A stretch of DNA of 64,000 nucleotides from Neospora caninum Liverpool (taxonomy: Eukaryota > Apicomplexa > Conoidasida > Eucoccidiorida > Sarcocystidae), in NCBI RefSeq assembly GCF_000208865.1, contig NC_018392.1, positions 2,686,793 to 2,750,792 of the forward strand, given 5' to 3'. Each line of letters begins with the position of its first letter. Within the stretch, counting starts at the first letter, position 1. A program made the position numbers and the translations under genes. This document shows, one piece after another, positions 46,618-60,000 of the stretch. The notes under the pieces were generated by a model. The model was not told where the DNA came from, made no database searches, and saw only the letters and a program-made list of their open reading frames with translations.

Positions 46618-48207
46618 TCACACGAAGATCGACTGAATGTTTCGCAGTGTCTCCTGCACCAGAAAGCCATTCGGGCCGAGAAAGGGGTCGCCTGGAAAAG
46701 CACCCTCACACACAGCTACCGGATCAAAATGAGGACGAAGACGAGCGGATGCCAGAAGTGACTCAGCAAAGACCCGAACCGAACTAGCGTCCGTTCTCCT
46801 AGTAACACTGGAAGCACACATGGCACCCAGTACCCCGATGAAACCCGACACGTGCATGAACTGAGATCAAGTAAAAACTCAAACGATAGGCGCTCTTCGC
46901 TGGTTCCCGAACGCAGTGAAGTTCTGTGTAAGAATATCGACGGCTCGTGCCGCGTCACGACACTTCCGTCAGGCCGTACCACCCCGGAAACACAAACCAT
47001 TCCGTGAGTCCAAACGGACAGACACTGCCCTTTTCCTTTTTTCTGTGAACACGCTGAAGGAGCTCGGTCCTTGAAAGATCACTTGAGAAGATGTGTGCAA
47101 GCGAATCTTCTCCCGGTGCCGCGAACTTCATCTACTATAGAAATGCGCTAATCTGGACGAGGCAAATGGACGGCTGTGACGCCGCCATACACCACGCGCA
47201 TGTGCGCAGTTCGGTATGGGGTGGCCCATTTCCCCTTGCAGGCACAGAAAGGACACTTGTTCCAACAACGACAGAACCTTCCCCTGGCAGCGGTCCTGGA
47301 GGAACAGTGACACTCTGACTTACCGAGGGGAGTCTCGAGGGCCAGGTACACACCCGGCGCCACGAAGACGCCAAGAGCCAGCACGATTTTGAGCGCCTCC
47401 CACAAAGCGCGATTTCTGAACAAACAAGCAACAACCACCTTCCGGTTCTGTAGTGCTCTGAGCGAAACCCGTCTAGCCCATTTCTAGGTAGAATTTCATC
47501 TCTGCGCTGCGTTGTCTCTGCTTTGCAAATCTTGCGTCACCTGCTGACAACCGACCGCTCAACACGACTGGGAGTCTGCAAGTTGCCGAGGAGTCAGTGC
47601 GTTTTTCCGCACCCTGCAGGAATCTTTGGGAGCGCTTTATGCCACGTAGGTTCTTCCGCGAGAGCCCCTTGCTGTCTCACCGTTTCTGTAGCCTCTGTTG
47701 GGTGTTCAGCTTGGCAGTTGGCAAGCTGCCAATTGAACGTGTGCCCGTTGTGCGCCGACGGCTGCGACGACGAAGAACGTCCAACGGCTCCGCTTTTCCA
47801 CTGAGACCCGTTGACTGGAGGGTGTCCCCGGTCGACTCGGTCTGCTCCAGAGCCCCGTCAGGTTTTTTTCCACGGGACGAGCTTTCCTTATCGAAGCCCT
47901 CCGGAAATGCAGATGTGTCAAGACCATCACCAGTATCTGAAGTTTCTACGGATAGACGGTCATACACAGGCACGACGGGAGACTGTGGCGCTGCTGTGAC
48001 ACCCGCGAGCGGGAGCGCAGCAAGGGAGTTGCACAGTTTCTCGACAAACCAAGATTCTCCCTCTGTAGCCACTGACGATCCTTCGGGGTCTTGCAAGCAA
48101 AAACTGAGAGCAAGAAACAGACACACCAGAGAGTGGCCGTTTCTGGGCCTTCTGGACTGTGCCATCCTGCATCCGCTACAGAGGACGGCCGGCAGGTGGA
48201 GCGCCAT
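46618..48207 (-). CDS. Array secreted membrane protein, copy 3
   Basis: Exons 47681-48207, 47324-47415, one ending at donor 46964, and 46618-46860. Differences include TSDTGDGL for TSNTGDGL, NTQQRLQKR for NTKQRLQKR, NRALWEAL at the start of the version-1 transmembrane exon, FIGVLG for FIEVLG, and a SIFV end. Splice sites are intact. Confidence 0.63.
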
Positions 48208-50483
48208 GAGTCCTTCTAGAGACTCTCAAACAGGAGCGAACTGAGAGGGCAACTGCAGCAGCAAAGAAAGATAGGGGGCACAACACGCTTCAGCACCACA
48301 CGAATGCTGACCGAACAGAGGGATTCTGAGAAAAGGCGACTGAAACACGCAGAGGAAAGGAATGTCTCGGACGCTAAATCACGTTTGCAAGCGACGCTCA
48401 AGATTGTGGCTTTGTGTCCCCTTTGCGAAACTCCCCACAACGAAGGGATCTTGGGCTTTCGTGGTTTTATCTGTTTATTGACAGCGCGTTTTCAATTCAC
48501 AGGAAAAAGCGGGAAAGTTGGGCAATGGCGGGAACCTGGAGCCGAGGATGACGTACGGGACGAAAGGCCGAACATCATAGTTATGCGTCTCTTGAGCCGA
48601 CAGCGACGACCGTTCGGCCGGGAGAGACCCGTCTTGACCCCGGCAACCCCTTCAAAAGTTGACGGGCTGCCGGCGGTGCTCGCTTTCGAGTAAGCACGCA
48701 CGCATCAACAGGCAGCGTCTCTTGAGGAATCTGGATGTGACGGAGGTTTCTGGTGTTTACTTTGCTCGTTCGACTTCCACATGGCACTTTCCGAACCAAG
48801 TTTGCAAAAAGAGCCGAGGGGACAGCCCACGAGCGCCAGGAGCGCAGCTGCCCACCGACGTACAGTCACTTCCAGCGATGTATCTCAGGCAGAGAGTCCA
48901 TCTCTCCTACCCATGCAGATATCAGCATTCATTCCTCGTCCACAGAACAGAGAGGTTCAAGTGGCTCAGCGACACCTTCTAGGGGCACTGTTCATGTGGG
49001 GCGTGACCGTAAGGAGACATATGCGCATTACACACCAGGCTCGTTTCCCTTTTGAACAGCTGGGTTTTCTATCTTCAAAGCACACGCACACCTGTGTCGG
49101 ATGCGTATATGTGGAAACGAAGCGTAGGCCGTCGTGTCAGACCTATTCGCTACGGTATCAGGCAATAATCTCGTTCAGTGACAAACCCCCTGGCGATTAG
49201 GTTCCTAGGCCGAGGCTCTCCCGTTGGCACCTGCGTTTCCCAGACGAACAGATACCCCTCAGGAATATCGCCACTTTGAGGTCAGCACCACTCTAGCAGG
49301 TCAGAGCCACAAAAAACCAAATAGAGACTAAAAGAACTTCCACCGTCCAGAAGGAGCGACACTCGTTCCCGAACGCAAACGACCTGTAAAACCCCCTCCA
49401 CTGGTCGTTCCTGCCCTTTAGGGAAGTCGGAGAGAAACAATGTGAATGCGAGTTTTATGCGGAAGGAGCAGTTGTCTCGGTTGCACGGAAGACGAGCCGG
49501 TTCTACATTCTTCCACCAGCTTGCTCGCCTGACTTTCGTGTCCTGTTGCTTGTGGCTGTGTGCCTGTGCCTTTGGGTTCTTCTCAGCTACACTGTGTACG
49601 CAACGGAATTTGTCATGGAAAATCACCCACGTGTGGTCCAAAGAAAGGTCCACACAGGACATCGCGTACGCTGTTGCCAAGACAGCCGTGAATCGGTGAC
49701 TGCCTGTTGCCGTAAATTCATCGAATCAGTGCCCAGCGCTCACCCCGAGAGTCATGGTTTCTATCTCTACGTGAAAGAGCGAATAGGAACGAAAAGAACA
49801 TGCCAGCGGCCGATGAGAGCTCCGAGATAGAGAGGAGCGAAGAAAAGGACGGGACCCGAAGACAAGCGACGGCACGCCAGAGACGGCGTTTCGTCCCGCG
49901 AGTATTCTTGCGACTTGTGTTTCGCATCCGGAAAATCAGGAGGTTGGGGAAATAAGGCTGCCTTCCATGACGCAAGAGAAACCCGACGAGAAAAAGACAG
50001 AGCGCCCTTCGTTTTCGCAAGAACAGTGACAAATTCGTTTCGTTTCCCTTTTTCGTGCCGGCTGGGCCACATTCGTGTCAGACATATGTATCAGGTCCAA
50101 GAACGAGAGGGTGCACGACGGAGCAAGAGAAAAGCGTCAGAAGACCAGAGCCGGCCGAGTAAAAGCAGAGAGAGAGGAACCAGGGAAGTGACACAGAGAC
50201 ACAGAGTGAGAAAAAGACGAAATGCGAACGAGAAGATCAATGCAGACGGATCACACCGCCTTGGGAACCATGGAAGCGAGATCTTTCTCGACCTACGAAG
50301 GCAAAAAGAGGAAAAGCATTCACACACCAAAGGCCATTTGTTTTCGAAAGTTTCGGCGTCTCCCCTTGGACCACGCGCTCAAGCAGAATGTGGCTACGGC
50401 CTCAGGTGTTCGCGGCCTCTACCATCGGATGCTTGCCTTCTCCGCTTCCCGCGCTGCCAGAGTCTCGTCCTTTGTTTCCGCGG

Positions 50484-51116
50484 TCACCTCACCTTTGTGA
50501 ACTTTCCAGTAGACGAAAAATAGTTGACCTTCGCAGTACTCTCTTGCTTCTTGCCAGCACCACCTGACGGGTTTGCAGCACCTGCGGCGCCGGGGTTACA
50601 TAACTCGATCCCCTGAATCGGCGTGAAGGTGAGCGAAGAGGAGAATCCGCATCCCGCGGTTTCATTGCCTGCTCTGGCACCTGCGCCGCGATTCATCTGC
50701 TGCTGGCGTTTACGGCCTGAAAACCGCGACCAGACGGAAAAGCTGCATGCACCACCGAAGACGTCCACGCCAAGAAACATACACAGCGTACAACGTCATT
50801 CGCCAGAGACACGCACGCGTGTGCCTCAAGACATCTGCATGCTTGTACACGCCTGATGCGAAAAACCATCTGGAGGTAATTTGACGAGGAGCAGCACGCT
50901 CATCGTTTTTCCCTTTTCACCGTCTTTTGACTGGCCGAAGAAGTCGACGCGCGCCTCCGGAGACACTTTCCCGGCGAGGAGGCGCAATGTGCGCGTGCGG
51001 AATGGAGGTGGGGACGAAACGATAGTTTCGCACGAACAGAGCAGTGAACTGAAGGGGACAGAAGCAAATGTGGTCCCATATGTGGGAGGTCCAGCAACGA
51101 GGCTGGGAACCACGCC
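50484..51116 (-). pseudogene. Rearranged PRP31 fragment, copy 3
   Basis: Last exon 50484-50716 and Nop-domain fragment 50901-51116. The last exon is unchanged; the fragment reads CETIVSSPPPF, an Ile-to-Thr change relative to copies 1-2. Confidence 0.8.
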
Positions 51117-52477
51117 TGCGAAGACCGGTGTGAAAACCTTTTAGTAAGAGATCGCCGCGTGGAGATCGCGGGGCGGAATAAGAGGTCCATGCAGCCTGTG
51201 CACGAGGACCACTCCGGTGTCGACTCAGTGCAGTCGGGGAAAGCCCAGCCGACGGAACTGAAACCATGCCAGGAGACGAAAGGAAAGTATGGCACGGAGC
51301 CATGTGGTCAGCGTGTGCTTGAAGAACCCCGGCACGGCCCTAGGTTTCAGCGATAGGGAAAAGTCGCGCATCTGAGCTATATGAAACCGATTCTACGAGG
51401 ATGTTCCCAGAACGATGCACAGGCCGCCGCAACATACGCACTGCCCGACTGCTGTCCCACACCCTTTCTGTGTTTTGTTTGCAAACATTCTCGCACACTT
51501 TCTCTGATGGGTTCTCCACAGCCGGCGCTACTGGCGTGGTCGGCCACGTGGGAGAAGCCCACAGAGGATGGGAATCAGCCTGGAATTGAAATCTTCTGAG
51601 TCGGAATCGTGTTGCGTCTGCAGCAACGGAAGTGTTCATAGTGCGTCCTTACTATCTGCTGGAATAGCGAGCAGGCAGAGGAAATTTGAAGCCTTCTCCA
51701 CCGGCGGGCAGAGGTAAGTCAGAGGTGTCGGTTAATGTGTTTAGGGGAGGGTTCTCTGGGGGCAAACGCCCAATGCATGGGCCAAACGCGGAAGAGGAGG
51801 AAAATCCGCCAAAGTCTAAGTGGACCCTCTTGAACGACTTCTTGACTTCTCGTGCGAATCGCACGTACTTTCGCTGTCTACGTAGGGCCAGACGTCTACT
51901 AAAACCGAGCAACCTATCCCCTAATGACGTGGCACTGTGCAGCTAGCAACATGTCACAAGAATGAAGAGGCTGTGTGTTTGAAAACGATATCTCCTATCA
52001 GTTAGCGTCCGCGAACCTTTCTGTGACGCTTTCATAGGGCCAAGGACGGCCGCATGTTTCATAGCAGTTCCCGCCGCCACAGTGAAACGCCGAATTGGAG
52101 CCGCTCCGCTGAGGAAGGCAAAGTTGAAAAAGCCTGACGTTTTAGACAGGGGACGGCGAGTTACTTTTGTGAACCAGCCCGCACAGCGTGAGCCAATAAT
52201 GGTTTGTATCTTCCTAGGCGAATCTCAAAAAAGCAGACTTCACTGAACGCTGCGCTGGGACGCCAGCCCTCGGAGCGGCGGAATAGATCGCTGTGGCACT
52301 CCTAAAAATTCCGTAAGCCTGTACAGGTCCCACATCTTTGCAGTGAGGTAGTCGGCGTAGCGAGATGCAGAATGACTCAACCCTGGTGTCATTATCGAGT
52401 TGCTCTCTTTCCGCGATTACTTGATGGGGGCCTCCAAGGGCACGTGTATCTTCAGGACGAGGAGACACGGCGGCTGG

Positions 52478-54073
52478 TCACACGAAGATCGACTGAATGT
52501 CTCGCAGTGTCTCCCGTACCAGAAAGCGATTCGGGCCGAGAAAGGGGTCGCCTGGAAAAGCACCCTCACACACAGCTACCGGATCAAAATGAGGACGAAG
52601 ACGAGCGGATGCCAGAAGTGACTCAGCAAAGACCCGAACCGAACTAGCGTCCGTTCTCCTAGTAACACTGGAAGCACACATGGCACCCAGTACCCCGATG
52701 AAACCCGACACGTGCATGAACTGAGATCAAGTAAAAACTCAAACGATAGGCGCTCTTCGCTGGTTCCCGAACGCAGTGAAGTTCTGTGTAAGAATATCGA
52801 CGGCTCGTGCCGCGTCACGACACTTCCGTCAGGCCGTACCACCCCGGAAACACAAACCATTCCGTGAGTCCAAACGGACAGACACTGCCCTTTTCCTTTT
52901 TTCTGTGAACACGCTGAAGGAGCTCGGTCCTTGAAAGATCACTTGAGAAGATGTGTGCAAGCGAATCTTCTCCCGGTGCCGCGAACTTCATCTACTATAG
53001 AAATGCGCTAATCTGGACGAGGCAAATGGACGGCTGTGACGCCGCCATACACCACGCGCATGTGCGCAGTTCGGTATGGGGTGGCCCATTTCCCCTTGCA
53101 GGCACAGAAAGGACACTTGTTCCAACAACGACAGAACCTTCCCCTGGCAGCGGTCCTGGAGGAACAGTGACACTCTGACTTACCGACGAGAGGCCTGAGG
53201 GCCATGTACAAACCGGGCGCCAGGAGGACGCCAACGCCAAGAGCGAGCACGATTTGGAGCGCCTCCCACAAAGCGCTATTTCTGAACAAACAAGCAACAA
53301 CCACCTTCCGGTTCTGTAGTGCTCTGAGCGAAACCCGTCTAGCCCATTCCTAGGTAGAATTTCATCTCTGCGCTGCGTTGTCTCTGCTTTGCAAATCTTG
53401 CGTCACCTGCTGACAACCGACCGCTCAACACGACTGGGAGTCTGCAAGTTGCCGAGGAGTCAGTGCGTTTTTCCGCACCCTGCAGGAATCTTTGGGAGCG
53501 CTTTATGCCACGTAGGTTCTTCCGCGAGAGCCCCTTGCGGTCTCACCGTTTCGGTGCCCTGTGTTGGGTGTTCAGCTTGGCAGTTGGCAAGCTGCCAATT
53601 GAACGTGTGCCCGTTGTGCGCCGACGGCTGCGACGACGAAGAACGTCCAACGGCTCCGCTTTTCCACTGAGACCCGTTGACTGGAGGGAGTCCCCGGTCG
53701 ACTCGGTCTGCTCCAGAGCCCCGTCAGGTTTTTTTCCACGGGACGAGCTTTCCTTATCGAAGCCCTCCGGAAATGCAGATGTGTCAAGACCATCACCAGT
53801 ATCTGAAGTTTCTACGGATAGACGGTCATACACAGGCACGACGGGAGACTGTGGCGCTGCTGTGACACCCGCGAGCGGGAGCGCAGCAAGGGAGTTGCAC
53901 AGTTTCTCGACAAACCAAGATTCTCCCTCTGTAGCCACTGACGATCCTTCGGGGTCTTGCAAGCAAAAACTGAGAGCAAGAAACAGACACACCAGAGAGT
54001 GGCCGTTTCTGGGTCTTCCGGACTGGGCCATCCTGCATCCGCTAGAGAGGACGGCCGGCAGGTGGAGCGCCAT
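52478..54073 (-). CDS. Array secreted membrane protein, copy 4 (version-2 TM, divergent upstream)
   Basis: Exons 53547-54073, 53184-53281, one ending near donor 52824, and 52478-52720. The transmembrane exon is the longer version 2: ALQIVLALGVGVLLAPGLYM then ALRPLV. The end of exon 1 reads NTQHRAPKR rather than NTQQRLQKR, and the signal region has SSGCRMAQSGRPRNG. The C-terminus has NRFLVRETLRD and SIFV. The 200 bp directly upstream of the ATG differ strongly from every other copy, so its expression could differ. Confidence 0.63.
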
Positions 54074-56348
54074 GAGTCCTTCTAGAGACTCTCAAACAGG
54101 TGTGAACTGAAGGGCGAAAACAGCATCAAAAAAAAGATACGGGGCCGAACACGATCCAACGCCACACGAATGCTGACAGAACAGAGGGATTTTGAGAAAA
54201 GGTGACTGAAACACGCAGGGGAAAGGAATGCCCCTGACGCGAAATCGCGTTTGCAAGCGGCGCCCAGGACTCCGGCTTTGTGTCCCGATGCGAAATTCCC
54301 CACAACGAAGGGATCTTGGGCTTTCGTGGTTTTATCTGTTTATTGACAGCGCGTTTTCAATTCACAGGAAAAAGCGGGAAAGCTGGGCAATGGCGGGAAC
54401 CTGGAGCCGAGGCTGACGTACGGGACGAAAGGCCGAGCATCGAAGCTATGCGTCTCTCGAGCCGACAGCGACGACCGTTCGGCCGGGAGAGACCCGTCTT
54501 GACCCCGGCAACCCCTTCAAAAGTTGACGGGCTGCCGGCGGTGCTCGCTTTCGAGTAAGCACGCACGCATCAACAGGCAGCGTCTCTTGAGGAATCTGGA
54601 TGTGACGGAGGTTTCTGGTGTTTACTTTGCTCGTTCGACTTCCACATGGCACTTTCCGAACCAAGTTTGCAAAAAGAGCCGAGGGGACAGCCCACGGGCG
54701 CCAGGAGCGCAGCTGCCCACCGACGTACAGTCACTTCCAGCGATGTATCTCAGGCAGAGAGTCCATCTCTCCTACCCATGCAGATATCAGCATTCATTCC
54801 TCGTCCACAGAACGGAGAGGTTCAAGTGGCTCAGCGACACCTTCTAGGGGCGCTGTCCATGTGAGGCGAGACCGTAAGGAGACATATGCGCATTACACAC
54901 CAGGCTCGTTTCCCTTTTGAACAGCTGGGTTTTCTATCTTCAAAGCACACGCACACCTGTGTCGGATGCGTATATGTGGAAACGAAGCGTAGGCCGTCGT
55001 GTCAGACCTATTCGCTACGGTATCAGGCAATAATCTCGTTCAGTGACAAACCCCCTGGCGATTAGGTTCCTAGGCCGAGGCTCTCCCGTTGGCACCTGCG
55101 TTTCCCAGACGAACAGATACCCCTCAGGAATATCGCCACTTTGAGGTCAGCACCACTCTAGCAGGTCAGAGCCACAAAAAACCAAATAGAGACTAAAAGA
55201 ACTTCCACCGTCCAGAAGGAGCGACACTCGTTCCCGAACGCAAACGACCTGTAAAACTCCCTCCACTGGTCGTTCCTGCCCTTCAGGGAAGTCGGAGAGA
55301 AACAATGTGAATGCGAGTTTTATGCGGAAGGAGCAGTTGTCTCGGTTGCACGGAAGACGAGCCGGTTCTACATTCTTCCACCAGCTTGCTCGCCTGACTT
55401 TCGTGTCCTGTTGCTTGTGGCTGTGTGCCTGTGCCTTTGGGTTCTTCTCAGCTACACTGTGTACGCAACGGAATTTGTCATGGAAAATCACCCACGTGTG
55501 GTCCAAAGAAAGGTCCACACAGGACATCGCGTACGCTGTTGCCAAGACAGCCGTGAATCGGTGACTGTCTGTTGCCGTAAATGCATCGAATCAGTGCCCA
55601 GCGCTCACCCCGAGAGTCATGGTTTCTATCTCTACGTGAAAGAGCGAATAGGAACGAAAAGAACATGCCAGCGGCCGATGAGAGCTCCGAGATAGAGAGG
55701 AGCGAAGAAAAGGACGGGACCCGAAGACAAGCGATGGCACGCCAGAGACGGCGTTTCGTCTCGCGAGTATTCTTGCGACTTGTGTTTCGCATCCGGAAAA
55801 TCAGGAGGTTGGGGAAATAAGGCTGCCTTCCATGACGCAAGAGAAACCCGACGAGAAAAAGACAGAGCGCCCTTCGTTTTCGCAAGAACAGTGACAAATT
55901 CGTTTCGTTTCCCTTTTTCGTGCCGGCTGGGCCACATTCGTGTCAGACATATGTATCAGGTCCAAGAACGAGAGGGTGCACGACGGAGCAAGAGAAAAGC
56001 GTCAGAAGACCAGAGCCGGCCGAGTAAAAGCGGAGAGAGAGGAACCAGGGAAGCGACACAGAGACACAGAGTGAGAAAAAGACGAAATGCGAACGAGAAG
56101 ATCAATGCAGACGGATCACACCGCCTTGGGAACCATGGAAGCGAGATCTTTCTCGACCTACGAAGGCAAAAAGAGGAAAAGCATTCACACACCAAAGGCC
56201 ATTTGTTTTCGAAAGTTTCGGCGTCTCCCCTTGGACCACGCGCTCAAGCAGAATGTGGCTACGGCCTCAGGTGTTCGCGGCCTCTACCATCGGATGCTTG
56301 CCTTCTCCGCTTCCCGCGCTGCCAGAGTCTCGTCCTTTGTTTCCGCGG

Positions 56349-56981
56349 TCACCTCACCTTTGTGAACTTTCCAGTAGACGAAAAATAGTTGACCTTCGCA
56401 GTACTCTCTTGCTTCTTGCCAGCACCACCTGACGGGTTTGCAGCACCTGCGGCGCCGGGGTTACATAACTCGATCCCCTGAATCGGCGTGAAGGTGAGCG
56501 AAGAGGAGAATCCGCATCCCGCGGTTTCATTGCCTGCTCTGGCACCTGCGCCGCGATTCATCTGCTGCTGGCGTTTACGGCCTGAAAACCGCGACCAGAC
56601 GGAAAAGCTGCATGCACCACCGAAGACGTCCACGCCAAGAAACATACACAGCGTACAACGTCATTCGCCAGAGACACGCACGCATGTGCCTCAAGACATC
56701 TGCATGCTTGTACACGCCTGATGCGAAAAACCATCTGGAGGTAATTTGACGAGGAGCAGCACGCTCATCGTTTTTCCCTTTTCACCGTCTTTTGACTGGC
56801 CGAAGAAGTCGACGCGCGCCTCCGGAGACACTTTCCCGGCGAGGAGGCGCAATGTGCGCGTGCGGAATGGAGGTGGGGACAAAACGATAGTTTCGCACGA
56901 ACAGAGCAGTGAACTGAAGGGGACAGAAGCAAATGTGGTCCCATATGTGGGAGGTCCAGCAACGAGGCTGGGAACCACGCC
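56349..56981 (-). pseudogene. Rearranged PRP31 fragment, copy 4
   Basis: Last exon 56349-56581 and Nop-domain fragment 56766-56981. The last exon is unchanged; the fragment reads CETIVLSPPPF, adding a Ser-to-Leu change to the one in copy 3. The fragment drifts while the exon does not. Confidence 0.8.
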
Positions 56982-57071
56982 TGCGAAGACCGGTGTGAAA
57001 ACCTTTTAGTAAGAGATCGCCGCGTGGAGATCGCGGGGCTGAATAAGAGGTCCATGCAGCCTGTGCACGAG

Positions 57072-60000
57072 GACCCCTCCGGTGTCCACTCAGTGCAGTC
57101 GGGGAAAGCCCAGCCGACGGAACTGAAACCATGCCAGGAGACGAAAGGAAAGTATGGCACGGAGCCATGTGGTCAGCGTGTGCTTGAAGAACCCCGGCAC
57201 GGCCCTAGGTTTCAGCGATAGGGAAAAGTCGCGCATCGGAGCTATATGAAACCGATTCTACGAGGATGTTCCCAGAACGATGCACAGGCCGCCGCAACAT
57301 ACGCACTGCCCGACTGCTGTCCCACACCCTTTCTGTGTTTTGTTTGCAAACACTCTCGCACACTTTCTCTGATGAGTTCTCCACAGCCGGCGCTACTGGC
57401 GTGGTCGGCCACGTGGGAGAAGCCCACAGAGGATGGGAATCAGCCTGGAATTGAAATCTTCTGAGTCGGAATCGTGTTGCGTCTGCAGCAACGGAAGTGT
57501 TCATGGTGCGTCCTTACTGTCTGCTGGAATAGCGAGCAGGCAGAGGAAATTTGAAGCCTTCTCCACCGGCGGGCAGAGGTAAGTCAGAGGTGTCGGTTAA
57601 TATGTGTAGGGGAGGGTTCTCTGGGGGCAAGCGCCCAATGCATGGGCCAAACGCGGAAGAGGAGGAAAATCCGCCAAAGTCTAAGTGGACCCTCTTGAAC
57701 GACTTCTTGACTTCTCGTGCGAATCGCACGTACTTTCGCTGTCTACGTAGGGCCAGACGTCTACTAAAACCGAGCAACCTATCCCCTAATGACGTGGCAC
57801 TGTGCAGCTAGCAACATGTCACAAGAATGAAGAGGCTGTGTGTTTGAAAACGATATCTCCTATCAGTTAGCGTCCGCGAACCTTTCTGTGACGCTTTCAT
57901 AGGGCCAAGGAAGGCCGCATGTTTCATAGCAGTTCCCGCCGCCACAGTGAAACGCCGAATTGGAGCCGCTCCGCTGAGGAAGGCAAAGTTGAAAAAGCGT
58001 GACGTTTTAGACAGGGGACGGCGAGTTATTTCTGTGAACCAGCCTGCACAGCGTGAGCCAATAATGGTTTGTATCTTCCTAGGCGAATCTCAAAAAAGCA
58101 GACTTCACTGAACGCTGCGCTGGGACGCCAGCCCTCGGAGCGGCGGAATAGATCGCTGTGGCACTCCTAAAAATTCCATAAGCCTGTACAGGGCCCACAT
58201 CTTTGCAGTGAGGTAGTCGGCGTAGCGAGATGCAGAATGACTCAACCCTGGTGTCATTATCGAGTTGCTCTCTTTCCGCGATTACTTGATGGGGGCCTCC
58301 AAGGGCACGTGTATCTTCAGGACGAGGAGACACGGCGGCTGGTCACTCGAAGATCGACTGAATGTCTCGCAGTGTCTCCTGCACCAGAAAGCGATTCGGG
58401 CCGAGAAAGGGGTCGCCTGGAAAAGCACCCTCACACACAGCTACCGGATCAAAATGAGGACGAAGACGAGCGGATGCCAGAAGTGACTCAGCAAAGACCC
58501 GAACCGAACTAGCGTCCGTTCTCCTAGTAACACTGGAAGCACACATGGCACCCAGTACCCCGATGAAACCCGACACGTGCATGAACTGAGATCAAGTAAA
58601 AACTCAAACGATAGGCGCTCTTCGCTGGTTCCCGAACGCAGTGAAGTTCTGTGTAAGAATATCGACGGCTCGTGCCGCGTCACGACACTTCCGTCAGGCC
58701 GTACCATCCCGGAAACACAAACCATTCCGTGAGTCCAAACGGACCGACACTGCCCTTTTCCTTTTTTCCGTGAACACGCTGAAGGAGCTCGGTCCTTGAA
58801 AGATCACTTGAGAAGATGTGTGCAAGCGAATCTTCTCCCGGTGCCGCGAACTTCATCTACTACAGAAATGCGCTAATCTGGACGAGGCAAATGGACGGCT
58901 GTGACGCCGCCATACACCACGCGCATGTGCGCAGTTCGGTATGGGGTGGCCCATTTCCCCTTGCAGGCACAGAAAGGACACTTGTTCCAACAACGACAGA
59001 ACCTTCCCCTGGCAGCGGTCCTGGAGGAACAGTGACACTCTGACTTACCGACGAGAGGCCTGAGGGCCATGTACAAACCGGGCGCCAGGAGGACGCCAAC
59101 GCCAAGAGCGAGCACGATTTGGAGCGCCTCCCACAAAGCGCTATTTCTGAACAAACAAGCAACAACCACCTTCCGGTTCTGTAGTGCTTTGAGCGAAACC
59201 CGTCTAGCCCATTCCTAGGTAGAATTTCATCTCTGCGCTGCGTTGTCTCTGCTTTGCAAATCTTGCGTCACCTGCTGACAACCGACCGCTCAACACGACT
59301 GGGAGTCTGCAAGTTGCCGAGGAGTCAGTGCGTTTTTCCGCACCCTGCAGGAATCTTTGGGAGCGCTTTATGCCACGTAGGTTCTTCCGCGAGAGCCCCT
59401 TGCGGTCTCACCGTTTCTGTAGCCTCTGTTGGGTGTTCAGCTTGGCAGTTGGCAAGCTGCCAATTGAACGTGTGCCCGTTGTGCGCCGACGGCTGCGACG
59501 ACGAAGAACGTCCAACGGCTCCGCTTTTCCACTGAGACCCGTTGACTGGAGGGTGTCCCCGGTCGACTCGGTCTGCTCCAGAGCCCCGTCAGGTTTTTTT
59601 CCACGGGACGAGCTTTCCTTATCGAAGCCCTCCGGAAATGCAGATGTGTCAAGACCATCACCAGTATCTGAAGTTTCTACGGATAGACGGTCATACACAG
59701 GCACGACGGGAGACTGTGGCGCTGCTGTGACACCCGCGAGCGGGAGCGCAGCAAGGGAGTTGCACAGTTTCGCGACAAACCAAGATTCTCCCTCTGTAAC
59801 CACTGACGATCCTTCGGGGTCTTGCAAGCAAAAACTGAGAGCAAGAAACAGACACACCAGAGAGTGGCCGTTTCTGGGCCTTCTGGACTGTGCCATCCTG
59901 CATCCGCTACAGAGGACGGCCGGCAGGTGGAGCGCCATGAGTCCTTCCAGAGACTCTCAAACAGGAGCGAACTGAGAGGGCAACTGCAGCAGCAAAGAAA

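Larger units (their letters stand above)
45347..51206. repeat. Tandem repeat copy 3 (5860 bp)
   Basis: Shares the version-1 transmembrane exon with copies 1-2 but has many scattered substitutions in common with copies 4-5 (for example 48920-49020 and 49440, where one A is lost). It therefore looks intermediate between the two ends of the array. Confidence 0.97.
51207..57071. repeat. Tandem repeat copy 4 (5865 bp), mosaic
   Basis: Carries the version-2 transmembrane exon (6 bp longer) and a markedly divergent patch at about 54095-54305, plus smaller divergent patches at 53537-53570 and 54012-54050. Outside these it matches copies 3 and 5 closely. Confidence 0.97.
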
